A stretch of DNA of 64,000 bases from NCBI GenBank assembly GCA_030762895.1, contig CM061067.1, forward strand, positions 102,054,602 to 102,118,601, given 5' to 3'. Made by a program: the position numbers and the translations under genes. Shown piece by piece: positions 52,649-62,829 of this stretch (its first letter is position 1; every line of letters starts with the position of its first letter). The notes under the pieces are model-generated. The model was not told the DNA's origin, searched no databases, and saw only the letters and a program-made list of their open reading frames with translations. The stretch is from Sophora flavescens. Taxonomy: Eukaryota; Streptophyta; Magnoliopsida; Fabales; Fabaceae.

Positions 52649-54004
52649 TGATAGTGTGATTTTACATGATATTTTCTATATACTTTTGCATGCATTTTTC
52701 ATATTGATTAGGCATTCTTAGTTTGATTTTTATTAGATTTTTCCTTGGAACGGGTGAAGCGGTTTCTGTGTGTTGTTTTCCAGAAATTGAAGAAAAACTG
52801 TGCATATTTGGCTATAATGAAGCTTGGATGATTTTGGAGCTTGAAAAGAGAAGAAATTGAGCCAAGCAGAATTCTGGAGATTCACCCCGAGAGACTGGAT
52901 TCACCCCGCGACCCTGAAAGCTGACTGTGCCAGAAAATGCAAGCCTTTCTGGTTCGCCCCGCGAACCTTGGCTCGCCTCGCGAGTATGGAAACCAGCGCC
53001 CAGCGCCAGGAGGGGGGCGCCAGCGCGGAGCTGCGCGCCAGCGCCAAGGAGGCAGAGCATCGAGACGAGAGAGCATGTTTTGGCGCCCAACAAGAGGCTG
53101 GGGCGCCAATGCGCTGCATTGACAAGCAGAACCAGTATAAATTCTCATTTCTGCGGTGGAATCTGGAGAGTTTTTTTGGAGAGTTAGAGGCACTTGGAGG
53201 CTGCGGCTGGAAGAGGGTTCTGACCCTGAAGGGGATGTTTTCCTTGCTCTATGACTGGAAGAAGATTGGAGGATCCTCCTATGGAGTTTGCTTCATCCTT
53301 TCTCTCCTTCTCTTTGTATTCTCTTTTTATGAGTAGTTAAATCCCTGTGTGTTGGGATTAGATGTAACCAGATTGATAATCATGTATTTATCTTGACTGA
53401 TTATTCTATGTTCATGTTTTCATATTAGTGATTAATTTTCTGTGCTTAATGCTTGTTGTGGCTAGCACCCCCATGACTCGATTTGTGTTTTGGTATGCAA
53501 TGGGGACGTTCGTATCAGAACCGGAACTGAATTTAATCACCTAGTAGCCCATTCATCTAGGAATGGAGTTAGGTTTACTAGTAATCGCATGATCCCTAAT
53601 CTTAATGCAAATTCATTAATCTAGGTCACCTAAGGAATTAGGGTCTATTAGTGGATTTAGGCTCTTGCCATCCGAGGAATCGGGGTTTGAGTAATTTAGT
53701 GGATTGATTTTAATATCTGAAGCATGAATGAGAGGTATCTAGTCCTGATATTGCATGAGATAGATGTTTGGTGAAGTCTAGTCCCAACATATCATTTCTG
53801 CACTCCAAGTGTTCGATAAAAAGACAAAAAGATTTTATTTCTTTTCTTTTGTTTATTTTAATTTCTCTTGATAAATAGTTTAGTCTAGATAGTTGCTGAG
53901 TTTGTGAATTGGTAGTTGACATCCAATCCCCGTGGATACGATAAACCGGTATCACCACCGTATTACTTGCACGACTGGGTATACTTGCCCAGATTCGTCT
54001 AACA
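52649..54004 (+). mobile_element. Solo LTR, 1356 bp, distantly related to TRG-2 LTRs (TSD ggggt)
   Basis: It starts TGATAGTGTGATTT and ends TCGTCTAACA. Target repeats ggggt lie at 52644-52648 and 54005-54009. The first 150 bp align with the minus strand of TRG-2 LTRs (TTTTGCATGCATTTT, GGAACGGGT, GTGTGTTGTTTT). A palindrome-rich GC block (52882-53110: GGTTCGCCCCGCGAACC, CTCGCCTCGCGAG, GCGCCAGCGC) precedes TATAAATT at 53136. The frame 52857-53336 and its minus-strand partners are composition artefacts of this block. Confidence 0.92.
52882..53110. repeat. GC-rich inverted-repeat cluster in the solo LTR
   Basis: GGTTCGC-CCC-GCGAACC (7-bp arms), CTCGC-CTC-GCGAG (5-bp arms) and repeated GCGCCAGCGC/GGCGCC units. 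It sits 30-250 bp upstream of a TATA-like TATAAATT. Confidence 0.8.
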
Positions 54005-54009
54005 GGGGT

Positions 54010-55487
54010 CAGGGTGCTTTACCACAAAGTCGACATATTGTTGGCTTTAGGGTCACTGTCATAATTTAGATGGGAGAGGTGAAGAGGAAAACAGGATTTC
54101 TAAATAGTTTTGGAAAAGTGCAGCTCCTCCTAAGGTACTTGCTTTCTCTTGACAGGCTATAAGGAACATGATACCAACTAAAATGAATCTGTTCAAGAGA
54201 CATATTATTGGGGATACGTAGGAGTTGGTATGTATCTTTTGTAATTCAGGGTTGGAATCTGCCGATCATTTACTATTAAATTGAAATATGTCAAATTTGG
54301 TATGGCGGAAAGTACATGGCTGGTTAGGTGGTCAATTACCTCTCCCTGCTACTTTTGAGGAACTGTACTGGCTTCACAAGGGGTTGTTCCTTAAGAAAAA
54401 GAGTAGGAAGAAAGGTCTGGCGATATGGCACTCAGTAGTTTGGACACTATGGTTAGAAAGAAATGCAGTGATATTCTCAGGGAAATATTTTGATATGCTG
54501 CGGATTTTGGACCTGATAAAATGCAGGTCATGGTCGTGGTTGGCTGCTGATAAAGATTGGAATTTCCCATTTTCAGTTTGGTGTACAAATCCATTAGGTT
54601 GTCTAATATAAAAATTGGATGTAAAGTTGGTAATAATTCTAAGTGTGGTTTCTAACATGGTATTATTTTCTGGTTGTTATCTCTGGGCAGGTGGTGGTCA
54701 GTTGGTTTCTGCTAATGATAAGGTGTTATTTTTGTTCAGAGTTGGGATCTAATGGGCAATTTTTCGTAATCAGTAAGGACACAGGGATCAACTGTCTATT
54801 TACTTCTTGGTGTGTATCTTGAAGTGGCATTGTAGGGTGGGTTTGGGATGTTTATTGGGTGCATCTTTTGGATGGTGGCTTTGCTGTGTCAGGTATCATA
54901 GTGACGTATTTCTAGTGTACAATTTTGGTGTTTGGTGGGTGAGATGGGATGCTTCAGTGAGTTAGCGCAGGGGTTTGTGGGATTGGTTGGTCTTGTATGA
55001 GCTCTCTATTATGTTCCTTGGTTGGGTGGAGCATCAGTCAAGGATTAAAAATTTAAAATCATTCTTCATTTCTTCTATGAGCTCTCTAGGTTCTAACCTG
55101 TTCAAGGAGTGGGCTGCATTGGTTTGAGTGTGCCTTATATTGATTTTCTCATGGTTGTTCGTGGTGTTTGGTTAGTGTGCTTATTGTGCTGATTGATTCT
55201 TGGTGGAGGAACTAAGATCACGTTACATGGATTTGGTTTTCTGCTATTGTCTGGTTGTGCTTCAGTATGTCTTCAGGTTTATATTAAAGTGGGTGTGTTA
55301 TAGTTGTTCGTTGTAATTTTTACTTTTTGGTGCTTTTGGGGTCCTTGGTAGTTTATCAACCTTTTAGCATTTTTCTTTAGGTTGAACGATTATCTATTTC
55401 CTCTTGTTGTTTCTTCTTGGTTTTTCTTGTAAACGGGTTCGGGTACCCCAAGTATCCATTTCAATAAAATTTTCTTATAAAAAAAAA
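54010..55487 (+). pseudogene. LINE-B ORF2 C-terminus and 3' untranslated region
   Basis: The coding register resumes after the solo LTR and contains the zinc-binding zf-RVT region: APPKVLAFS, IPTKMNLFKRHI, CIFCNSGLESADHLLLN (about 54230-54280), then VWTLWLERNAVIF (about 54439). The frame ends at 54609-54611. The remaining 870 bp are T/G-rich 3' sequence without a gene, ending TTTCAATAAAATTTTCTTAT plus nine A. CAATAAAA may be the poly(A) signal. Confidence 0.85.
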
Positions 55488-55499
55488 TATAGGTGCTTC

Positions 55500-56231
55500 T
55501 AATATATTCAAATACTCAAAAGAAGTATATAAAATAAATCAAATTAAAATAATTAAATCTAGGGGTAGGCAAGACAAGGCAAGGGACCATAAAGAACCTC
55601 TCACAATAGCAAATTTAAAAACGCAAATAAAGTAAACATTGACACATCATACAACTTGCTTTGGAAAATTGTAACATCAAAGACTAATTGATTAGTTGCT
55701 GTCTACATTATTTGATAGTTAATAAACTGTTTAGGCCTTATCTATATCTTGACTCTTGATTATACACATGTAAGTTCATTTCCTAACATTGACATTGAAC
55801 CAAGGATTTTGAACAAAATCTAAATAACGGTCAAGACAAGATAACTTTATTCATAACATATAAAAGTAACATAAAAAATCATACCATAACCATCAGCAAG
55901 TTATTTCTCATCAGCTGACCCATCAATATTCTCCAACGCATTCCCAACTGCACCAACAACAATGCCATTTACAGCTGAATTGTACTCAGAAATTTGAGCA
56001 GACTCTGTAGTTGTGTTTCCAAGCCCACGGGAGGCCTCATTAGTACCAGCCAGTCCAACAACTTGCTTATCACCATCTGTTGCCCTAAATTGCGCTTGTT
56101 GTAGCACAAGAGAAAGGAGAAAATTATTCAAACAATATTTTGTTTGTCCAATTATCCATCTTCTTAGGATTGTTATCCACAATATGGACTTTCCTAAATA
56201 GAGTTTCATTGCATATGGAACCACTCTAGCA
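55500..56231. other. Non-repetitive-looking DNA with a possible minus-strand terminal exon
   Basis: Together with 33113-33184 this is the DNA into which LINE-B inserted. The first 350 bp hold nothing I recognise. At 55904-56095 the minus strand has an open stretch (see next entry). Confidence 0.4.
55904..56095 (-). CDS. Possible last exon of a minus-strand host gene, unidentified
   Basis: On minus, a pyrimidine-rich tract ending ACAACAAG could be a 3' splice site at about 56095. The following 64-codon open stretch (ATDGDKQVVGLAGTNEASRG, SAVNGIVVGAVGNALENI) ends at a stop near 55901. The composition is ordinary for a soluble plant protein and unlike the surrounding transposon frames. I do not recognise the family and see no clear upstream exon. 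The Mutator-like element lies just upstream on this strand. Confidence 0.3.
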
Positions 56232-56240
56232 TAATTATAA

Positions 56241-57572
56241 GACTAAACCCCCAATTTGGTCCCTGAGAAAAACACTCGGATTGTCCCTATCCAAAAAAAA
56301 CTCTTCATTTAATCCTTAAGAATGTAATTACCAGGACAAGTTAGTTCATCCGTTGGTTGACCACCTTTGACCTCCGGTTAACCCCTTACGTGGCCCATTT
56401 TTTTGCTGAGTTGTCGGTCACCCTTGGTTACTTCTAGTCCAGCATGGATATTAACATAAAAAGAAATTAAAAATAGAAGACAAAATTCGGTTGGCCCAAA
56501 ACACAGGTGTATGAAGGGGATGGGAGAGTCTGAAACGACGACGTTTCGTTAGTGGACCTCTCTGAATGTGTAGGGTCGTCTCTGCCAAACCCTTAAACTT
56601 CATTCACTATCAAACAATTTTTCCATATCCTCTGCAAAGTATCAATGGCAAAGAAAGGAGAACTGCAACACGAAGGAGAAGAAGTGAAGGGTTTTGACTA
56701 AATCAAACCATCTTAAGGGAAGGGTTTGTTAATTGATAAAGTCCGATTTCTGAAGGTAATGTTCCTTTTGTCTTCCCTAATCTGTGTGCTTTTGCGTTTT
56801 TCGTATTTGAAATGTGGTGATTCGATTGTTAGGGTTCTTCTTGTGCTGTTCATGGTTTTGGTTTTCTCATGCATTTGTGGGTCTCTGGTTTCTAATTTTG
56901 GGAATGGGGGTCGCTAAATAATTGACATTTTTGTGTTTCAGACTCAGGAACCAGTTCAAGGAAACCAGACAACACACTCTGCACAGCCACGAGGGACTAA
57001 TTTGTCCACTCTGAATTTTGTAAGGGATGAATTTGGGTTATTAATCAATTTGAAAGGGACTAATTTGGCCCACAAAATTATGATGTATTATATATGTTCC
57101 TCACTGGTTTGATCTGTCTCATTTTAGGAAATGGGTGATCAGGTTTCTGTTCAAATTGATGAGGAGAAAGGGGGGCGCAGTGAGGAGGGTTGAAATCAGA
57201 GAAGAGAGGGAGAAGAAGAAGGTTAATAATGTATATGAATCCATGGTGAAGGCCTAGGGTTTCTATAAGTGTAACAGAGAAGGAGGAGGAAGAAGAAGCT
57301 TAATAGGGGAGGTGGGAGGCCCAAACGACGTCGTTTTGATAGGGAAGAGATGAAAAATAAAATATAAAGCCACGTAGGAGTACTGTAACGGCCACATAAG
57401 AAACATAACATGACACCTCAGCAGTTTAACGGAGGTCAAAGGTGGTCAACGATAGGAGGGACTAACATGTCCCGGTAACTACATTCTTAAGGATTAAATG
57501 GATAAAAAAAATTTTTATAGGGACTATTTCAGACACGAGTGTTTTTCTCAGGGACCAAATTGGGGTTTAGTC
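56241..57572. mobile_element. Mutator-like non-autonomous DNA transposon (9-bp TSD)
   Basis: Terminal inverted repeats of about 155 bp start GACTAAACCCCCAATTTGGT (left) and end with its complement, ACCAAATTGGGGTTTAGTC (right). The 9-bp target repeats taattataa lie at 56232-56240 and 57573-57581, the size made by Mutator-type transposases. The 1332-bp element lacks a transposase. The interior has two further GGGACTAATTTG-type segments (56991, 57056) and the palindrome AACGACGTCGTT near 57325. Frame 56726-56917 (LLSSLICVLLRFSYL) is unrecognised; the interior may be captured host DNA. Confidence 0.88.
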
Positions 57573-57581
57573 TAATTATAA

Positions 57582-58038
57582 TATAGTACTTAAAATGACA
57601 TCAGAGTAGCAATTGTGTTCTGTGGCATAATTTTATCAAAATAAAGGATTGGAGCTGATGAGACCTGCACACCAAGAGCCAGGTCCATATATGAGCCTAA
57701 ACCATTAATAAAGCACTACAAAACAAAGATATATCAACATACTACATATATATAAAAATAAATGGAAGCAACAACATATAAGTGGAAGTGCGGAACACCA
57801 TAAACTGGAGAAACTAACTCCCAGCACATGATCCCCCAATTAAAATCACCGGGACTTTTGGCCAGATAATCTCTTTTTTATATTTGTGAGGACTGCTGCA
57901 TAATGCCTATTACATTGTCCTGTTTCAATAGCCAAGCATTAGACTAATAGACAATCTCAGTTATGTCCAATGTCTTGAGCGGGAAATATTGTTTCCTGTA
58001 TGTTTGCACAATCCTCCCCCAAGTCGTGTAAGTGTCTT
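57582..58038. other. No gene seen
   Basis: AT-rich DNA without a supported frame, tRNA or repeat boundary. It may be intron of a host gene on the minus strand, if the exon at 55904-56095 is real. Confidence 0.4.
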
Positions 58039-58428
58039 TGATAGGGACCTAACCCAAGGCCCAATATTACTAAGCCCACTATTACTAAAGTGTAGGTGAG
58101 GATAATGCACCTGTGATGCACCTTATCAGTTCTAGGAGAGAGAGAATGTGTAACTAACTGTCATGTTGGCAGTAGTAGTGAGGTGAGGGTGTGTGTGAGA
58201 ATCCTGTTGTTGCGAGAGGGTATTTGTATGACGGGGAGAATAGGAGGGTAGGCTGGAATTGAAACTTGGGACTTTGGGAGAGAATTAGGCACTCTTTAAT
58301 TTCCTACTATCTTGTATTCCTTTCTTTCTACTTCTTCCAGCACAATAACCACTTGCTACAGGCTAGAATATCAATAATACAATACATTTTCCCTTATTTT
58401 CTGTATCTAAATTGCTAAGTTCCTAACA
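58039..58428 (+). mobile_element. Probable solo copia LTR (about 390 bp)
   Basis: TGATAGGGACCTAACC...TTCCTAACA has TG...CA ends and copia-like content (CCCAAGGCCCAATATTACTA, GTAACTAACTGTCATG, a poly(A)-signal-like CAATAATACAATA near the end). The flanks gtctt and atatt do not match, so the target duplication is lost or a boundary is wrong. No internal region adjoins it. Confidence 0.45.
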
Positions 58429-58648
58429 ATATTCACAGAAATAACCCAGTAGATGGACTAAATAAAAGGTGAATCACAAAGGAGCATACCAGTACAGCCT
58501 CATAACCAAGCCAATAGCAGCAACCTCTCAGCTATCTTTGTCCATGTTGTCCAAAACCAGACCACATCAAAAACCTCTTCATGAACCTCATCCTCTCGCA
58601 CTACTCAATCAACATTCAGAGGTAGGCTAATTAGCAACAAACAGCAAA

Positions 58649-60256
58649 TTTTTTTTTAAGGCAAGGTGACCATATGTCACCATAATTTATTAAAAAAGAA
58701 GAAAAACAAAAGAAAACAAAAACATGGGGACATAAACCAAAATCCATGCAAAATAAATCAATTAAACCTAACATTAGATTTTCTATTCTTCCTCGGGTTA
58801 TATTCTGAGATTTATACAAAACCACCGTAAAATCATAATCAACTTCAATAGCATTATCATTATTTAACTTCTCTGCTGAGGGAGAGTTATTCTCTAGGTC
58901 ATCCCCATCTCTATTTCCAAAAAACTTGGCAAGTATTCTCATATCATGAGCAACATTAGGATGCATACAGGCTGAATTAGACTTTGGAGTCTGAAGATTC
59001 TTACCACCAACTGTTAAATCACAGGTAGCTATGGAAAGCTCGGGTACCAGAGTATCCTTGACTGTAGAGTCAACATTAGTTGCAACAGAAGTTGAGATCT
59101 TCTCTGTAGAGCCATTGACAACATTGGTTGCAACAGAAGATGAGTTTTGTGGAATGGAATTTGAGACATGATCAGGGGATAAAGGTTCCTCATAGACGGT
59201 CTCAACTGATTCACTGTCACTCAAATTTTCGCCCGGTGATGTATCAATATTCCCATTAACTTCAATTGGTTTTTGCTCTGGAACCTCAGGGACATAAGCT
59301 TGCTTAGTCTTCTACACCAAAGGCGGATCCTTATTCACTAGTTTCTCCTTGTCAAATTTACAAATCGAAGCCAAGTGTCCAATTGATTTACAATGAGAAC
59401 AAAAAGAAGGAAGCTTCTCATATTCGATACTGACAGAAAATGTAAATCCTTCACGTTCAACCATAATCTCCTTAAGCAACTTCCCTGTCAGATCAACATC
59501 CACTAAAACTCGAGCATAATGACCATATGCCCTAGTACGGGTAGCTTCATTCAAACTTATTAGAGTACCTAAACCGCCTGCAATTTCAAATAATAATTTC
59601 GAGCGCCAATATTCTTGTGGCAAGTCATAAATTCTAATCCAACATTGAGCATGAGATTGTTTCTGCTTATTAGGAATAAAATATGGAGACCACTGAAAAA
59701 GACATAATATCCCTAGTTGAAGGTTCCAAGCCCCAACAGCCAAGACACTACGCAAATCCTTTCGAAAAGCAAAACTGGATTCCTAGAATCCCTTTCCTAA
59801 CAGAATCATTCTCCATTGACCCAAAGGCTTCCATAGCTTTGAGAGTTTGTCATGTAAATCAGAGATCTTTACGGGGATGTCACCCTTCAATAATAACAAG
59901 CGGTCGTGAAGGTTGTGTTTGCAACATTCCAACCCCTTTTGAAATTCATCCTCGGATATTTTGTGGAGACGGAATCTCCCTTTACGCACCGTCGAGGAAG
60001 CTGACTAACCGGGATGTCAAATGAACAATTCAAAGCTTGAGCAAAAGATTTACGCTGTGGATTCGATGGAGAAGGCACGGGAGATTCTGGATTGAGGAGT
60101 GTCCAAGGACAAGCCATCAAGGACGCACAAAACAGAGAAATCCAAAACAAGAGTTCCGTCCAGAACCAAAAAGTTGCGACCAAAATGTCCAGGAGAGAGG
60201 CGGAGGGCGAAGCAGTCATAGCGTTTCTGACTGGTATTGGGCAGAGGGCGGAGCAA
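58649..60256 (-). pseudogene. LINE-C ORF1: DUF4283 protein, minus strand, broken, with poly(A)
   Basis: Same family as LINE-A ORF1. On minus: RKSFAQALNCSFDIPVSQL (about 60052), the DUF4283 core with LRSVLAVGAWN and WIRIYDLPQEYWRSKLLFEI (59312-59755), YGHYARVLVDVDLTGKL, an intact zinc knuckle CSHCKSIGHLASIC, then one stop near 59310 and a Ser/Thr-rich tail (58650-59224). Frameshifts separate the N-terminal parts at about 59755-59990. A T run at 58649-58657 is the poly(A) in minus sense. No ORF2 is attached and I find no target duplication, so this may be a truncated or ORF1-only copy. Confidence 0.8.
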
Positions 60257-60874
60257 TCGCGGGGAGGCTGTGCGGCGGCACTAATGCGCTCCCTTTTCTA
60301 GGGTTACTAAAAGTAGCGTTGCCCCAATTCTTTGTCTTATCAAAACACAGGAAATCAAAACAACCTATAAGCTTAAACTTGTGGGTTAATTTGGCACTAA
60401 TCCAAGAGTATCAAACCATGTTTAAACAGCAGGTTATCAACAAAAACAATCAGCATAAGCAAAGCCACCAAAAACTGGTCCATGACCACAGAAAACCATG
60501 CCTGAGCCACCATATGCAGGTTGTCTACGCATAGGTATAAAGGTAACTATAAAGAATAGTCATGAAAGCAGCAAAGCCTTGGGTTCCTACACCTGCAGCT
60601 GAAGGGGGTACATCCAATTACAATGAACCACCACCCTGACACAACACCTTGGATAACCAGTTCCCTTCAAAGCATATTTGATTGATATTTCTTGACAGCA
60701 ATTGATTCCCGCATATTTTTTTTTTGCACGTCTAATTAAGTGAAACGAGGGGAGAAACTGTGAGGGATTTCCAAAATAATGGAAGTCCAAGACACCAAGT
60801 TGGAAAGAGGTTGAAGGACACCAATAGGTGTGTCTCTTCATGGCTTTTAAATATTTCCTAATAGGTGTGTTTTT
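60257..60874. other. No gene seen
   Basis: Unassigned. Frames here (for example 60037-60534 plus, 60587-60841 minus) lack family features. A possible LTR start lies near 60780-60800. Confidence 0.35.
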
Positions 60875-61337
60875 TCATGATTAAATGTGTTCATTCGTCA
60901 AGTATACATTCATGAAAGGTTGCAATCATTCTTTCAAATAGATGAAAGGTTATTTCATTCACCAAGAGGCATAAGTTGGTCTATAAATAGAACCACTTGT
61001 GCATGCAGAATGATATCTAAAAATTGGCTAAACTTCTGCAAGCCAAATCACTTCCTTTCTTCCCTTAATGCGCAGAGAGAATTAAGGAAACTATTATTCT
61101 GTAAAATGCCATTGACGATACACTTGATTTAGGGTGTGCAAACCAAACCAAGATTCTCCATTGTATCCTGAAGGGGATTCGCCGGTTATACCTGTTGCAT
61201 CCAATCTACGAGGAGAGATTGGTGGGGGCGAATCGAACCTAAAGCCTAGTGTTCTTACATGCATTGGAGGGTGCGCATGTCACTTGTTCTTCTATTCTTT
61301 GTTGCAGACCAGACCCCACATTATCTAACAATCTTTA
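60875..61337 (+). repeat. Possible 5' LTR of a decayed copia element
   Basis: Contains TATA-like CTATAAATAG (60981-60990), a downstream AATTGGCTAAACTTCTGC and CTTCC-rich leader, and an end resembling ATCTAACA (61324-61331). No convincing PBS or target repeat is seen. It is supported mainly by copia pol remnants in the same orientation at 62830-64000. Confidence 0.35.
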
Positions 61338-62229
61338 GGTTCGATTTTTGTTCTGTATAACAATGGTTGTAACATTGGAGGGAGATAACATTTGACATTG
61401 TTAAAGTGGAGATGTTCGAGGATGGAAACTACGTACGTTCGTTGGGAGAAAGAGATTAATGATCTTTTACGACAACGAGAGATGAGTACTCATATGCTTC
61501 ATCAAAAATATGTTTATTTGTGACTATGGTGAAAGGTACACAATTACTTTCTATGGCTATGATATGCTTGATATTCTAAATTCATGTATGTTTAATCCTA
61601 AAGGGCATATGGCATTAGAGTCTTAGATGCATGATTTAGAATAAAATCAAGTATGTGAATTTTGATGAACATGAATATGTTTGGTTTATTATGCATGCAA
61701 GTATGTTACTCTATGTGGATAGAAAGGTTTTAGATATAAATGATTATATCATGTGCAAGCATTAATGGAGTTGCTCTATAAGAATGCATGATTTTGTGAA
61801 TATAAGATGGAAATTGTTTCTTGGTTTTATAGAAATTTTAAATGCTTTAGATATGGTTTTGGATTGTTCTAAGTTGACAAAATAAACATGGAAGTTTGTG
61901 GAGAAATATTATAGAAACTTTAGAATGATTGGATCTTTGTTTTGTTTGTTTTTATAATGAAAATCATTTAGATTTATCCTAGAACATATTTAGACATGAA
62001 TACAAATCATAGATATAATGAAAATATGTTTAACTTTGGGTTGGCAAGTTGATAAAATGGCAAAGTGTTTGCTCGTCATGAACGGGTCATGTGCACCCGG
62101 TTGTATGCAGAACGGGTCTAGTTGACCCAGCAGGCTGCAAAGGTGACACTGAAAAGTTGCATATTTTTTTTTGAAAGATCGCATTGAATTTTTATTCAAA
62201 TAATATAAGCTGTTTCAGATTTGCATCAA
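61338..62229. other. Decayed AT-rich DNA, no gene seen
   Basis: Scattered short frames only. It could be degenerated gag of the copia at 62830-64000, but no zinc knuckle or capsid motif is visible. Confidence 0.35.
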
Positions 62230-62237
62230 ATGATGTG

Positions 62238-62415
62238 TCGTTCTGGTGGTTCAAGGTCGCGGGTTCTCCACACGCGGCAGGGTTCGAATCTCACTTTTGA
62301 AATTGTGAATGTTTTGTGACTGTTTTAGAAAACCAATTGAAATGAAAAGTGGAATCTGCTGGGACTCAAACTCGTTGCCTTGGAGTCTGTTGAAAGCGCA
62401 CTGACCATCAGGACA
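62238..62415. repeat. Two tRNA-like segments in opposite orientation
   Basis: Plus strand: a B-box-like GGGTTCGAATC at 62280-62290, with GGTGGTTCAAGG upstream at 62245-62256. Minus strand: GAGTTTGAGTCC (plus 62362-62373) preceded by an A-box-like TGATGGTCAGTGCG (plus 62397-62410). Neither folds cleanly into a tRNA by eye. They may be SINE heads or tRNA pseudogenes. Confidence 0.45.
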
Positions 62416-62829
62416 ACCTTCAAGATGTGTTATAGAGTGGTCGTTAATGATATTTATGTACCTGTTATAATTTGAATATTATATTTCTCTTTAATAATTT
62501 ATATTATGAATGTCTTGCTCCTTATAGATAAGGAAAATCAAACTTAAAATGTGAATTAATTTTAATTACCCAAAAATTTTGAAGCTTATGTATGTTATTT
62601 TATAGTGAGGGTAAATTAAAGTTGGTTGTTATAAGATATTAAATGCTTTAGGAGTTATAAGAAGAGTAGGATAATTCTATAACCCAAATTACTTTGAGTC
62701 TACTAGAATAGTTGACCAAACAACTACATCTTATTCCCTATAACAAATTGGTACAATTGAAAAGAAAATTAGGATATAAGAAGAAATGGTAGAAGCCATG
62801 GTATCCTATGTTGGTCTAACTAAATGATA

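Larger units (their letters stand above)
33197..55487 (+). mobile_element. LINE-B: 5'-truncated LINE spread over 22 kb by later insertions (12-bp TSD)
   Basis: Perfect 12-bp repeats tataggtgcttc lie at 33185-33196 and 55488-55499, the right one preceded by nine A. LINE sequence proper is 33197-33658, 51991-52648 and 54010-55487 (about 2.6 kb), starting inside RT. It was split by the 256-bp-LTR copia and by a solo LTR. Joining across each insertion keeps the coding register. Confidence 0.92.

Noticed and set aside
52812..53336. Several overlapping frames on both strands in the solo LTR (for example 52857-53336)
   Set aside because: All overlap the GC-rich inverted-repeat cluster and the predicted TATA region. 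No domain is seen, and they lie in an LTR with a perfect TSD.
60037..60534. 165-codon plus-strand frame
   Set aside because: Its first part is antisense to LINE-C ORF1 and the rest has no recognisable domain or conservation.
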